Part shown: positions 56,121-64,000 of the stretch, piece by piece | How the letters are laid out: each line of letters begins with the position of its first letter | Position numbering within the stretch: position 1 is the first letter of the stretch | Source: Paraliobacillus quinghaiensis | GTDB lineage: Bacteria; Bacillota; Bacilli; Bacillales; Amphibacillaceae | DNA length: 64,000 nt | Reading direction: 5' to 3' | Assembly: GCF_003426025.1 (NCBI RefSeq) | Contig: NZ_QJSH01000005.1 | Location: 98,625 to 162,624, forward strand | Program-made: the position numbers and the translations under genes | Notes under the pieces: generated by a model | What the model was told of the DNA's origin: nothing | Database searches by the model: none | What the model saw: only the letters and a program-made list of their open reading frames with translations

Positions 56121-56333
56121 TTATATATATCTTAAATAAAGGATCTGGATATGTCAAATTGAATATAGAATATTTAGACTTTTTAATTAATGATTAAAGG
56201 TAAAAATAGTGAGTGTTAATTTTAATTATTCTGTATTCATTGTTACTTTATGATAAAATAATTAAGATACATTTTTTTAATAGATTCAGTGAAGCCAGAT
56301 ATAAAAGTATGAGTATAAAAGGAAGGTTAATCC

Positions 56334-57500
56334 ATGACGGAAGATAACATTACAAGGATCACCCAAGATGGTAAAGAATATATTTTAATTGGAACAGCGC
56401 ACGTATCAAAACATAGTGCAGAACAAGTAAAAGAAGTAATAGAAAAAGAACAACCGGATTCAGTTTGTGTTGAATTAGATAAGCAACGTTATCAATCCAT
56501 TGTAGACGGCAATAAGTGGAAGGATATGGATATATTTAAAGTGATTAAAGAGAAAAAAGCATCGCTTTTATTAATGAACCTTGCTATCTCCTCTTTTCAA
56601 AAACGAATGGCAAAACAATTTGGTATTGAAGCCGGACAAGAAATGATTCAAGGAATAGAGTCAGCAAAAGAAACAGGTGCAGAATTAGTATTGGCAGACC
56701 GTAATATTCAAATCACTTTCTCAAGAATTTGGGGAGGTGTTGGTTTCAAAGGAAAAATGATGTTACTATCTCAAGTCCTTGCTGGTATTTTTACAAAAGA
56801 AACTATCTCTGAAGATGATTTGGAGAAGATGAAGAGTCAGGATTCAATTAACGCGATATTAAGTGAATTTACTGAATCATTTCCAAGATTAAAAAAACCA
56901 TTAATTGATGAGCGGGATCAGTATTTGGCTCAAAAGATTAAAGATGCACCAGGGAAGAAAATTATAGCTGTCTTAGGTGCAGCTCATGTTCCTGGAATTA
57001 AAGATGAAATTAAGAAAGACCATGACCTAGAACAATTGAACAAAGTGCCACCAAAATCAAAGGTGCCAAAAATTATTGGTTGGTCGATACCGATTTTAAT
57101 AATAGCGATCATTGCTTTTACGTTTATTTCAGATCCAGATGTAGGACGGCAACAAGTACTTAGTTGGTTATTATGGAATGGTTCATTTTCAGCCATTGGC
57201 ACTGCCATTGGTTTAGGACATCCGCTTGCGATATTAACTGCTTTTATAGCAGCACCAATAACATCGTTAAACCCATTAATAGCAGCAGGTTGGTTTGCTG
57301 GATTTGTTCAAGCTTTAGTAAAGCGACCACACGTGTCAGACTTTGAAAGTTTATCAGAGGATGTTTTTAGTGTGAAAGGTTTTTGGAAGAATAAAGCTAC
57401 ACGTGTTTTACTAATTGTTGTACTTGCAAACTTAGGAAGTACAATTGGGACGATCATTGGTGGAACAGATGTTATAAGGTTGTTTATAGAAAATTTATAA
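56334..57500 (+). CDS. TraB/PrgY family membrane protein
   Basis: A 388-residue protein: the N-terminal TraB domain has GTAHVS (residues 20-25), ELDKQRY, and GAAHVPGI near 215; the C-terminal part has about four to five membrane segments. The TraB/PrgY family is named for enterococcal pheromone-shutdown proteins that block self-induction; the domain is related to gut erythromycin esterase/GumN-type metalloenzymes (Tiki fold). Chromosomal members exist across Bacteria and Archaea, with function unclear. GGAAGG precedes the ATG. Confidence 0.83.
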   Translation: MTEDNITRITQDGKEYILIGTAHVSKHSAEQVKEVIEKEQPDSVCVELDKQRYQSIVDGNKWKDMDIFKVIKEKKASLLLMNLAISSFQKRMAKQFGIEAGQEMIQGIESAKETGAELVLADRNIQITFSRIWGGVGFKGKMMLLSQVLAGIFTKETISEDDLEKMKSQDSINAILSEFTESFPRLKKPLIDERDQYLAQKIKDAPGKKIIAVLGAAHVPGIKDEIKKDHDLEQLNKVPPKSKVPKIIGWSIPILIIAIIAFTFISDPDVGRQQVLSWLLWNGSFSAIGTAIGLGHPLAILTAFIAAPITSLNPLIAAGWFAGFVQALVKRPHVSDFESLSEDVFSVKGFWKNKATRVLLIVVLANLGSTIGTIIGGTDVIRLFIENL

Positions 57501-57512
57501 AGTAGGTTGAAT

Positions 57513-57568
57513 AATGCTTTGCGCTGTAAAACGGGTTTTCTCGTTAATAGAGTGCGAGGCATTTTTTT
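57513..57568 (+). terminator. terminator of the TraB-family gene
   Basis: AATGCTTTGCGCT pairs with AGTGCGAGGCATT around an AT-rich loop, followed by T7. Confidence 0.75.
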
Positions 57569-57716
57569 ATGCACTTAAAATTGTGAATAAATAGTGGATT
57601 ATTATTGAACATTATGTGAACAATCTGATACAGGAACATACGATCCCTGTTATAAACACTGATATAACAACATTGTAAACGCATTCTCGTTGTTTGAAAG
57701 TATGTGAAACAAAGTA

Positions 57717-57745
57717 TTGACGGGTTCTTATATACCCCTTATAGT
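57717..57745 (+). promoter_or_regulatory. promoter of the BASS transporter/OsmC operon
   Basis: TTGACG (57717-57722) and TATAGT (57740-57745), spacer 17. Confidence 0.8.
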
Positions 57746-57765
57746 ATATATACACGCAGGGGTAT
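57732..57765. promoter_or_regulatory. ATACCCC-n20-GGGGTAT palindrome over the promoter
   Basis: ATACCCC (57732-57738) and GGGGTAT (57759-57765) form perfect inverted arms. One arm sits between -35 and -10; the other lies about 14 bases past the -10. CsoR/CstR-family operators carry this kind of C/G-tract half site. A regulator is likely; which one is inference. Confidence 0.55.
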
Positions 57766-57792
57766 TAAAAGAAAGAGGGGGATGAAAACAAC

Positions 57793-58794
57793 ATGTATCA
57801 AATATATGAGTTTCCAAAGAAATACTTGTTACTAAGTGTGCCATTAACTTTAGTTATTGGTTTTTTGATTGGTACGTTTGCAGATACAACATTCTTAAAA
57901 CCAACAATATTGGTTGCGACAATTATTATGATCTATGCAACGATGGTTGGATTTAAGTTTAAAGAACTGACTGCTATAAAAGGTTCTAAAGTATTAATTT
58001 ATTCCATAATAATTAACTTTTTAATCGTTCCTGGTGTAGCTTATCTATTGGGAGTTACAGTATTGAAAGAACATCCAATAATGTTTGCTGGTTTAGCTTT
58101 ATCAGCCTTATTACCAACAAGTGGGATGACGATCTCATGGACAGCAATCCAAAAAGGTAATGTGCCAGCTGCAGTCAAGTTAACAGTATTTGGTTTGATT
58201 TTAGGGTCTTTATTAACTCCTTGGTATCTATTAATCATGGTTGGACAATATGTTGATGTTAATATACTAGAAACCTTCCGAACTATTATAATAGTAGTTT
58301 TTGTTCCTATGATTTTAGGACATATAACATTTAAAGGATTAATGAAAAAATACACAATGCAAGAATTTCAGAAAAAAGTAAAACCAGCATTGGCTCCTTT
58401 AAGCATTTGGGCAATGTTATATGTAGTATTTGTAAGTGTAAGTATGCGTGCAACGATGATTTTAAATAATCTAGAATTACTTCTTATCGCATTACTTGTA
58501 TTAATTGCATTTTATTTGATTAACTATGTCATCAGTACGGTAGTTGCCAAACAGTTTCTAAATCGTGGTGATGGAATAGCACTAGTTAATGGTACAGTAC
58601 TTCGTAATTTGTCAATTGCGATAGGTTTAGCAGCTACTTCATTTGGTGCAGAAGCAGCCTTAATTGTGACAATTGCATTTATTGTACAGCAGCAAAGTAT
58701 TGCTTATTATGGAAAACTTGCGAGTAAGTTTTGGTTCAAGGAAAAAGAAAATCCTGACCAACTTTCGAATAAAAAAACAGCAGTAGTAAACTAA
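57793..58794 (+). CDS. BASS/ACR3-like transporter
   Basis: A 333-residue membrane protein with about ten helices of the bile acid:sodium symporter/arsenical-resistance-3 superfamily (GLALSALLPTSGMTISWTAIQKGNVPAAVKLTVFGLILGSLLTPWYL; ALVNGTVLRNLSIAIGLAATSFG). The substrate is not defined; the genomic setting (OsmC next, CstR-like promoter palindrome) suggests a sulfur- or metalloid-related solute rather than bile acid. GAGGGGG precedes the ATG. First gene of a two-gene operon. Confidence 0.75.
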   Translation: MYQIYEFPKKYLLLSVPLTLVIGFLIGTFADTTFLKPTILVATIIMIYATMVGFKFKELTAIKGSKVLIYSIIINFLIVPGVAYLLGVTVLKEHPIMFAGLALSALLPTSGMTISWTAIQKGNVPAAVKLTVFGLILGSLLTPWYLLIMVGQYVDVNILETFRTIIIVVFVPMILGHITFKGLMKKYTMQEFQKKVKPALAPLSIWAMLYVVFVSVSMRATMILNNLELLLIALLVLIAFYLINYVISTVVAKQFLNRGDGIALVNGTVLRNLSIAIGLAATSFGAEAALIVTIAFIVQQQSIAYYGKLASKFWFKEKENPDQLSNKKTAVVN

Positions 58795-58817
58795 TAAACT
58801 AAAAGGATGGATGAAAA

Positions 58818-59264
58818 ATGAAGACAATGCAAAAGATGAAATTTAATGTTAAAGCTCAATCTGAAGGTGTAACAGTAAAAGCACAAGCAGGTAAACATGA
58901 AGTGGTATTAGATGAATCAGCACAAATGGGTGGAAAAGATTTAGGTCCAAATCCGCTTCAAAATATCCTTGTCTCTTTAGCTTCTTGTGAAAATGTAACA
59001 GGTCACATTGTTGCACGTGAAATGAAGTTTGATCTTCAAGGATTATCTTTTAATGTTACAGGTGAATTTGATCCACGCGGATTTATGGGAGACCCAGAAG
59101 TGTGTCCTTATTTTGAAACAGTAACAGTTGAAGCTACAGTTACAACAAGTGAATCAGAAGAAAGAATCAAAGAATTAAAAGAAAAAGTAGAAGCCCGTTG
59201 CCCAGTATACACCATGTTAAAAGGTGCAAATGTTGAAATGATAGACAACTGGACTAAAGCTTAA
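58818..59264 (+). CDS. OsmC-family protein
   Basis: A 148-residue OsmC/Ohr-type protein. The peroxidatic cysteine region SLASCENVTGHIVAREM and the second cysteine in VEARCPVYTMLKG are present. Such proteins reduce organic hydroperoxides or handle persulfides through a two-cysteine mechanism. It lies 23 bases after the BASS transporter and shares its promoter. AAAAGGATGG precedes the ATG. Confidence 0.88.
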   Translation: MKTMQKMKFNVKAQSEGVTVKAQAGKHEVVLDESAQMGGKDLGPNPLQNILVSLASCENVTGHIVAREMKFDLQGLSFNVTGEFDPRGFMGDPEVCPYFETVTVEATVTTSESEERIKELKEKVEARCPVYTMLKGANVEMIDNWTKA

Positions 59265-59272
59265 TAAGGTTT

Positions 59273-59313
59273 AAACGAAAAAGCACTCATACTTTATGAG
59301 TGCTTTTTCGTTT
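59273..59313. terminator. shared terminator of OsmC and flavodoxin genes
   Basis: Perfect 18-bp stem (AAACGAAAAAGCACTCAT and its complement) with a 5-base loop. T-rich on both strands. The last nine codons of the flavodoxin gene are encoded within it. Confidence 0.9.
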
Positions 59314-59784
59314 AAATTGAGTAGCAAATTCTTCAATCTTTTCTGTCGATAATTGAAAGGTACTTTGTTTTATACCAACTATCTTTTTAACAATCATACG
59401 TTCAATGGCATTCAGTTTGTAGAAATCATAGGTGTACCCGAAACGTGCTTTCGCACATGCATGGTGTAAAAGTGCTGCAGGGAAAGCATTCTGAAATTGT
59501 TCATTAATAGTTTTAGGGTCGGGGTGACCAGCACATAAGAATAAACCAACTTTTTTACGCAACAAAATCGGCAAATTTTCTTGTAAAAATTGTTTTAGTT
59601 GTTTTTGGATATTCCCCATGTATATAGAACCACCGATAATAATGTTATCAAAACCTTCTATATTAGGGCATGGCTCATTTTTTAAATCAATCATTTGAAT
59701 ATCCCCTGGTAATTTTTTTGCTAAATGAAAAGAGGCTTGCTTGGTGGCTCCATGTTTTGTCATATAAATAATACATGTTTGCAC
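59287..59784 (-). CDS. flavodoxin-domain protein (HemG-like)
   Basis: A 165-residue flavodoxin-fold protein (CIIYMTKHGATKQASFHLAKKL is the FMN-binding T-x-x-T/G loop region; IIIGGSIYMGNIQKQLKQFL matches the protoporphyrinogen-oxidase HemG/flavodoxin branch). A role in electron transfer or heme synthesis is possible but unproven. The start is GTG at 59784 after AAGGAGTG. The stop codon and C-terminus lie within the terminator stem shared with osmC. Confidence 0.78.
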   Translation of the reverse strand: MQTCIIYMTKHGATKQASFHLAKKLPGDIQMIDLKNEPCPNIEGFDNIIIGGSIYMGNIQKQLKQFLQENLPILLRKKVGLFLCAGHPDPKTINEQFQNAFPAALLHHACAKARFGYTYDFYKLNAIERMIVKKIVGIKQSTFQLSTEKIEEFATQFKRKSTHKV

Positions 59785-59886
59785 AATGACAGCACTCCTT
59801 TAATATAAGTAAACCATTGCAGTTCACTTACTTCTTTAGAATAAAAGGAAACATCCTTATTAATCGAAATCATTTATCTTTATGTT

Positions 59887-60762
59887 TTATTTTATGAATC
59901 TATGCAAAAAAGTTTCTACATTTTTCTTTTGTTTCATAATCGGCACATATATACATGAAAAAGTTCGGGTAAAAGAGTGTCCTGTTAGTGGGATAATTGA
60001 AAGGTGGCCATCTGTTACCTCCCTAGCAATCACACTTTTTGATAAAAGGGAAATGCCTTTTCCTTTCATTAACGTCTCTTTAATTCCTTGATTACTACTA
60101 ATTGTTAGAAAAGAGTCCACTTTAATTCCTTGAGAGCGGATCATATGTAGAAGATACTCTCTTGTACCTGACCCCTCCTCTCGCGTGACCCATAATTGAT
60201 TTTGTAGATTAGAGAAAGAAACATTTTTAATTTTTGCTATTGCGTGATTGCTAGAAGCAACAAGATACAGTTGATCTTCCATAAAAGGGTGAACTTCAAT
60301 TTCCTTTTCATTTGTCTGTCCTTCAATTAACCCAATATCTACTTGCAAAAGACGCACTGATTTAACAATCTCTTCTGTGTTTCCAATTACTGCCTCAATT
60401 GTTAAGTTGGGATATGCTTCTTGTAATTCCACTAGGAGCCCCGGCAAAATATACTCTCCAATCGTGAAACTTGCACCGATTTTCAGAGAACCAGAAATAG
60501 CATTGTGGTGTGCCAAGATATCTCGTTTCGCCTGTTCATAAATTGAAAGCATTTGTTTGGCACGGTTATACAGTAATTCTCCTGTAGGGGTCAGGTTGAA
60601 TGATTTTGGAGATCGGTCGAGTAGTTGCGTTTCAAACTCTTTCTCAAGATTCTTTAAATGTAAACTAACGCTTGGTTGCGAGATTCGTAATTTTTCTGCT
60701 GTTTTAGTGAAATTTCCTACTTCGATCAACGTAACAAATGTTTTCAATGCATCATATTGCAT
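59887..60762 (-). CDS. LysR-family transcriptional regulator
   Basis: A 291-residue LysR regulator. The HTH (FTKTAEKLRISQPSVSLHLKNLEKEF) lies at about 18-45, followed by the linker helix and a periplasmic-binding-like effector domain. The sequence is closest in feel to CysL/YeiE-type regulators. It is divergent from yeiH, the same layout as Escherichia coli yeiE/yeiH, so it likely controls that transporter. AAAGGAGC precedes the ATG. Confidence 0.85.
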   Translation of the reverse strand: MQYDALKTFVTLIEVGNFTKTAEKLRISQPSVSLHLKNLEKEFETQLLDRSPKSFNLTPTGELLYNRAKQMLSIYEQAKRDILAHHNAISGSLKIGASFTIGEYILPGLLVELQEAYPNLTIEAVIGNTEEIVKSVRLLQVDIGLIEGQTNEKEIEVHPFMEDQLYLVASSNHAIAKIKNVSFSNLQNQLWVTREEGSGTREYLLHMIRSQGIKVDSFLTISSNQGIKETLMKGKGISLLSKSVIAREVTDGHLSIIPLTGHSFTRTFSCIYVPIMKQKKNVETFLHRFIK

Positions 60763-60814
60763 GTAAAATGCTCCTTTATTAAAAAAACTAATAATAACGA
60801 TTAGATATATGTAT

Positions 60815-60841
60815 TTTACTAATAGTTAATCCGATAGTAAA
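60815..60841. promoter_or_regulatory. probable LysR operator between regulator and yeiH
   Basis: TTTACTA (60815-60821) and TAGTAAA (60835-60841) form perfect inverted arms 13 bases apart, close to the spacing of LysR T-n11-A type sites, about 36 bases upstream of the yeiH start. Confidence 0.5.
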
Positions 60842-60876
60842 GTAGTTAACAGGAGAATGGAAAAGGAAGTGTCATA

Positions 60877-61896
60877 ATGGAAGAACAAAATAAATATAAA
60901 TGGATAGGGTTTATCCAAGGAATTGGAATCACATTATTACTTGCAATCGTGGCAAGGTACCTGGCTAACCTCCCGTTTCTATCAATTTTAGGTTCGCTCG
61001 TGTTAGCAATATTACTAGGTATCACCTGGAAATACCTTGTTGGTAAACAAGATGCAATGCAAGTTGGTATAGCTTTTTCCAATAAAAAGTTATTGCGGGT
61101 TGGAATTATATTATTAGGGATGCGCCTGAATCTAGCAGACATTTATAATGCTGGTCTGGGAGTGTTTGGATTAGCGGTTATTCAGGTTCTTTTTGCTCTT
61201 GTTGTTGTTTATGGATTAACACGTTTGTTTGGCGTAAAAAAAAGACTTGGTATTCTAGCAGCATGTGGTACCGCTATTTGTGGAGCCGCAGCTGTTGTGG
61301 CGATTGCACCACAGATTAAGGCAAATGATGACGAGACAGCAGTAGGAGCCGCAACTGTAGCGATTCTTGGTACAATTTTTACCTTAGTCTACACATTGAT
61401 TTATGGGCTTTTAGGATTAACGCCTGAAGCTTACGGTATTTTTACAGGAAGTACACTCCATGAAGTTGCGCATGTAATTGCCGCAGCGGATATTGGTGGT
61501 GTAGAAGCAGTAGATCTTGCGGTAATTGTTAAATTGACCCGTGTTGCATTATTAGTACCTGTTGCTTTACTAATTGGATTTTTTATTCGAAAAGCAGATG
61601 GAACGCAAGAAGGTGCGAAACAATCATTTTCTTTTTCAATAATACCGTGGTTCATATTAGGGTTTTTAGCAATGAGTGGATTTAACACATTAGGAATTGT
61701 ATCAGAAAATATTGCAATGGTAATCGTAGATATTGCTTATTTACTTATTGGCATGGCAATGGCCGGTCTTGGGTTAAACGTTGACGTTAAGACATTCCGT
61801 AAGTGGGGACTGAAATCTTTTTCAGCAGCGTTAATAGGATCGGTTCTATTATCTGTTTTAGGTTATACGCTAATTCGTTTGTTTGGCTTAGGTTAA
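60877..61896 (+). CDS. yeiH: YeiH/UPF0324 family putative sulfate exporter
   Basis: A 339-residue membrane protein with about ten helices. UPF0324 motifs are clear: LRVGIILLGMRLNLADI, LAACGTAICGAAAVVAIAPQIKA and FTGSTLHEVAHVIAA. Members are linked to sulfonate/sulfite breakdown and proposed to export sulfate or a related anion. Divergent LysR regulation matches the enterobacterial yeiE-yeiH pair. GGAAGTG precedes the ATG. Confidence 0.87.
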   Translation: MEEQNKYKWIGFIQGIGITLLLAIVARYLANLPFLSILGSLVLAILLGITWKYLVGKQDAMQVGIAFSNKKLLRVGIILLGMRLNLADIYNAGLGVFGLAVIQVLFALVVVYGLTRLFGVKKRLGILAACGTAICGAAAVVAIAPQIKANDDETAVGAATVAILGTIFTLVYTLIYGLLGLTPEAYGIFTGSTLHEVAHVIAAADIGGVEAVDLAVIVKLTRVALLVPVALLIGFFIRKADGTQEGAKQSFSFSIIPWFILGFLAMSGFNTLGIVSENIAMVIVDIAYLLIGMAMAGLGLNVDVKTFRKWGLKSFSAALIGSVLLSVLGYTLIRLFGLG

Positions 61897-61918
61897 TTTA
61901 CATGCTAATTTAGAATAA

Positions 61919-61962
61919 AAAGGCTGATATCCACTGTAATAGGTTGGTATCAGTCTATTTTA
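61919..61962 (+). terminator. terminator of yeiH
   Basis: AGGCTGATATCCA pairs imperfectly with TGGTATCAGTCT around an AT-rich loop, followed by ATTTTAATAA. Confidence 0.65.
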
Positions 61963-61985
61963 ATAAGTCTAAATGCTGTTCAGAG

Positions 61986-62085
61986 AACGCCGGAATAAAT
62001 TGAAGTTCGCTGAATAATTGTTGATTTCGCCGAATTATCGCTAACTTCGCCGAATAATCTCTAGGTAACGCCGAATAAAGTTACA
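61986..62085. repeat. five tandem 20-bp repeats (TTCGCCGAATAA core)
   Basis: Units start at 61986, 62006, 62026, 62046 and 62066. Each opens (T/A)(T/A)CGCYGRATWA, the second half of each unit being variable. Period 20 bases (one extra base in the last). Direct, not inverted; no spacers, so not CRISPR. Confidence 0.75.
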
Positions 62086-62222
62086 GCGCATTTTATATCA
62101 AGTCCAAATATTAAAAATGCACTATTGTTTGAGAAAACACCCAGTGTGTAAATCAGTAGTGTTTGAATATTCGTGATAAAGGCTATAACTAAACTATCAA
62201 GTGATTTTTGAGGGGTGTAGTT

Positions 62223-63542
62223 ATGTCTGAATATAAAAAGAACAGTATCAATTTACCTGGTGCTGTTGGATTAGGTACAGGTGTGATGATTAGTGCAGGG
62301 ATTTTTGCGTTATTAGGTCAAGTCGCCGCAATGTCAGGCATTTGGTTTCCGATTATCTTTATTGTTGGTTGTATTGTTACAGGATTCAGTGCCTATTCTT
62401 ATACAAAAATGAGCGAGAAATATCCTTCCGCTGGTGGAATTGGCATGTATCTAGTGAAAGCATATGGTAAAGGTACAATAGCAGCTTCTGCAGCCATGTT
62501 GATGGCTTTATCAATGGTGATTAATCAAAGTTTGGTAGCAAGAACATTTGGTACATATACACTGCAATTATTTGATGTAGATACTACAACAAGTATTTTC
62601 GTCCCTTTGTTAGGTGTTGGACTGCTAATCTTTGCATTTATTGTAAATATATCAGGTAATAGTTTCATTCAGACTTTTACTTCTTCGGCATCATTAGTCA
62701 AGATTATTGGTCTACTTATCTTTGCGATAGCTGGGTTGTGGGTTGCAGATTTTGCACTAGAACCAGCAGACATAGGTAATAACCCACCAAATCCAGATGC
62801 GATAAATTATGTGGCAGCAGTTGCATTAACTATTCTTGCCTTCAAAGGTTTTACGACAATTACAAATAGCGGATCTGAAATAACAAAACCAAAGAAAAAT
62901 GTTGGCAGAGCGATTGTGATATCGATTTTAATTAGCCTTGCTGTATATGTCGTACTGGCTTGGGCTGTCTCTGCTAATTTGTCAATAAATGAAATTATAA
63001 AGGCGCAGGATTATGCATTGGCCGAAGCGGCTCGCCCTGCTTTTGGTGACCTTGGTGTCTGGTTTACTGTTATTATAGCAATCATTGCAACAATAACAGG
63101 AATAATTGCTAGTGTTTTTGCTGTATCTCGTATGCTTGCAATGCTAACAAACATGGAGTTAATTCCGCACAAACACTTTGGCATGCCCGGTAGTATTCAA
63201 AAACATACACTTGTTTATACAATTGTTATTGCAATGGTACTAACGATATTCTTTGATTTAAGTCGAATAGCTTCAATGGGAGCAATTCTTTATCTCGTGA
63301 TGGATATGATGATTCATTGGGGTGTTTTCAAGCATCTTCGAAAGGATGTTGGAGCTAATCCGTTTATTGTGATGAGTGCTTTTATTATTGATGGTATAGT
63401 ACTACTCGCTTTTGTCTGGGTGAAGTGGCTAAATGACCCATTGATTGTATTAGTTTCAATAGGTACGACACTACTTGTTTTCATTAGCTTGTATTTCTTC
63501 TTGAAAAAGAAACAATTAGCAGAAAGAAAAATGAATAATTAG
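62223..63542 (+). CDS. APC-family amino-acid permease
   Basis: A 439-residue permease with about 12 helices. The family's first helix GAVGLGTGVMISAGIFALLGQVA and the YPSAGGIGMYLVKAYGKG, KGFTTITNSGSEITKPKKNVGRAI motifs are clear. It imports or exchanges an amino acid or amine; the substrate is not known. The frame opens at 62208, but ATG 62223 follows GAGGGGTG. Stand-alone, followed by a truncated ATP-grasp gene. Confidence 0.85.
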   Translation: MSEYKKNSINLPGAVGLGTGVMISAGIFALLGQVAAMSGIWFPIIFIVGCIVTGFSAYSYTKMSEKYPSAGGIGMYLVKAYGKGTIAASAAMLMALSMVINQSLVARTFGTYTLQLFDVDTTTSIFVPLLGVGLLIFAFIVNISGNSFIQTFTSSASLVKIIGLLIFAIAGLWVADFALEPADIGNNPPNPDAINYVAAVALTILAFKGFTTITNSGSEITKPKKNVGRAIVISILISLAVYVVLAWAVSANLSINEIIKAQDYALAEAARPAFGDLGVWFTVIIAIIATITGIIASVFAVSRMLAMLTNMELIPHKHFGMPGSIQKHTLVYTIVIAMVLTIFFDLSRIASMGAILYLVMDMMIHWGVFKHLRKDVGANPFIVMSAFIIDGIVLLAFVWVKWLNDPLIVLVSIGTTLLVFISLYFFLKKKQLAERKMNN

Positions 63543-63643
63543 GTGACGGGCCTTTCGTATAGGCTAAAAATAATGCTTGCTAATTCAATAAAAGGTGCTA
63601 TGATATATCTGATTATAGTCAGATGGAGTGTGAGATTAGTAAG

Positions 63644-63856
63644 ATGAAAATTGTTTCTTTTAATGCTTTTCGCACAATTGGTATACCAGGTGTACATTAT
63701 ATAAAACCAGACCTTATGTTTAAAGAAATAAATGCAATTCGAGAAGCAGATATTGTCCTTTTTCCAGAGACATGGCAAGTGCCAGCATTTGTTTATGGAT
63801 GGAAGAAAAAGATCTTTCCGAGTATTGAATCAATGCAACTTGGTTTTAGGAAATAG
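63644..63856 (+). pseudogene. truncated RimK-like ATP-grasp protein, N-terminal part
   Basis: 70 residues (MKIVSFNAFRTIGIPGVHYI to ESMQLGFRK) matching the N-terminal segment of RimK-type ATP-grasp proteins (KPDLMFKEINAIREADIVLFPETWQVPAFVYG). Such proteins continue with an ATP-grasp domain of over 200 residues; here the frame stops at TAG in what looks like inserted, hairpin-rich DNA. Probable insertional truncation; the rest of the gene may lie beyond the window. The ATG at 63644 has GGAGTGTG upstream. Confidence 0.6.
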
Positions 63857-63934
63857 TCGAGAATCCTCGTGACTTTAGTCATGAGATGAATCGACTTCGG
63901 ACAAGGGTTAGCTTCTGCTAACTCAATTGTCCGA
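63855..63934. mobile_element. two long hairpins resembling an IS200/IS605 element end
   Basis: Hairpin 1: AGTCGA (63855-63860) and TCGACT (63891-63896) enclose CTCGTGACT/AGTCATGAG (63866-63885, two-base loop). AATCCTCGTGACTTTAGTCA resembles the ends of IS200/IS605-type elements, from memory. Hairpin 2: TCGGACAA (63897-63904) pairs with TTGTCCGA (63927-63934). A GATATAAT box near the window end could serve a transposase beyond it. The boundary and direction are uncertain. Confidence 0.45.
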
Positions 63935-64000
63935 CATGTTCTATCGGACTAAATCAATTCATAAATCAACGTTTTTCTATATGCATGTGATATAATGAAC

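Noticed and set aside
60846..61142. 98-codon frame antisense to yeiH
   Set aside because: It is a shadow of the yeiH coding sequence with no ribosome site.
61986..62085. CRISPR array
   Set aside because: Direct repeats have a 20-base period with no spacers and there are no cas genes; this is a simple tandem repeat.

Overview
The window is a low-GC, gene-dense chromosomal segment of a Gram-positive Bacillaceae bacterium, most like the Oceanobacillus/Gracilibacillus/Virgibacillus group. The evidence is strong AGGAGG ribosome sites with ATG/GTG/TTG starts, Bacillus-type gene sets (ykoFEDC, mdxEFG with an intracellular GH13 enzyme, yuiD, cadC-cadA, gdhA), a BCCT-type solute transporter, and dispersed Bacillaceae-style palindromic repeats. 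The genus is an inference. No rRNA, tRNA or CRISPR array was seen.

Layout. 1-4.7 kb: end of a MupG-like gene, then a TPP-riboswitch-controlled ykoFEDC thiamine-precursor ECF transporter. 5-10.4 kb: an accessory island with a staygreen-family protein, a winged-helix/nuclease-like protein, a 1051-residue PLD/helicase/DUF3427 protein and a NUDIX hydrolase. This is the best candidate for a little-described (probably defence-type) system. 10.5-17.3 kb: DUF981 membrane protein, two transporters, a Cro/CI-type regulator split by an in-frame amber codon, a ParA ATPase with a small SAP/Rho-N-like partner, and a VanZ protein. 17.4-20.7 kb: panF/yhdT and an FAD oxidoreductase. 21-27.8 kb: a complete maltodextrin uptake and breakdown locus with divergent promoters, LacI-type operators and its regulator. 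28-32.7 kb: TetR, an MMPL exporter and a YhgE-like secreted coiled-coil protein. 33-41.5 kb: BCCT transporter, EcsC, a SWIM/SNF2 helicase, and a bactofilin plus M23 peptidase pair. 42-51.3 kb: oxidoreductase, YuiD, epimerase, the CadC/CadA metal efflux pair with two operators, HAD phosphatase, SerC, Ogt and a quinone reductase. 51.4-57.5 kb: membrane esterase, AlkC/AlkD-like repair protein, GdhA and a TraB-family protein. 57.7-64 kb: a BASS transporter/OsmC operon behind a palindrome-covered promoter, flavodoxin, LysR divergent from YeiH, an APC permease, and an ATP-grasp gene truncated at a hairpin-rich sequence resembling an IS200/IS605 end.

Intergenic DNA carries many intrinsic terminators, several shared by convergent genes. 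It also holds at least three kinds of repeat: a palindromic element present three times, a GC-rich Bacillaceae palindrome, and a five-unit 20-bp tandem array. Start codons were re-chosen from ribosome sites where the longest frame looked wrong. All family names come from motif recognition by eye; no database search was run.
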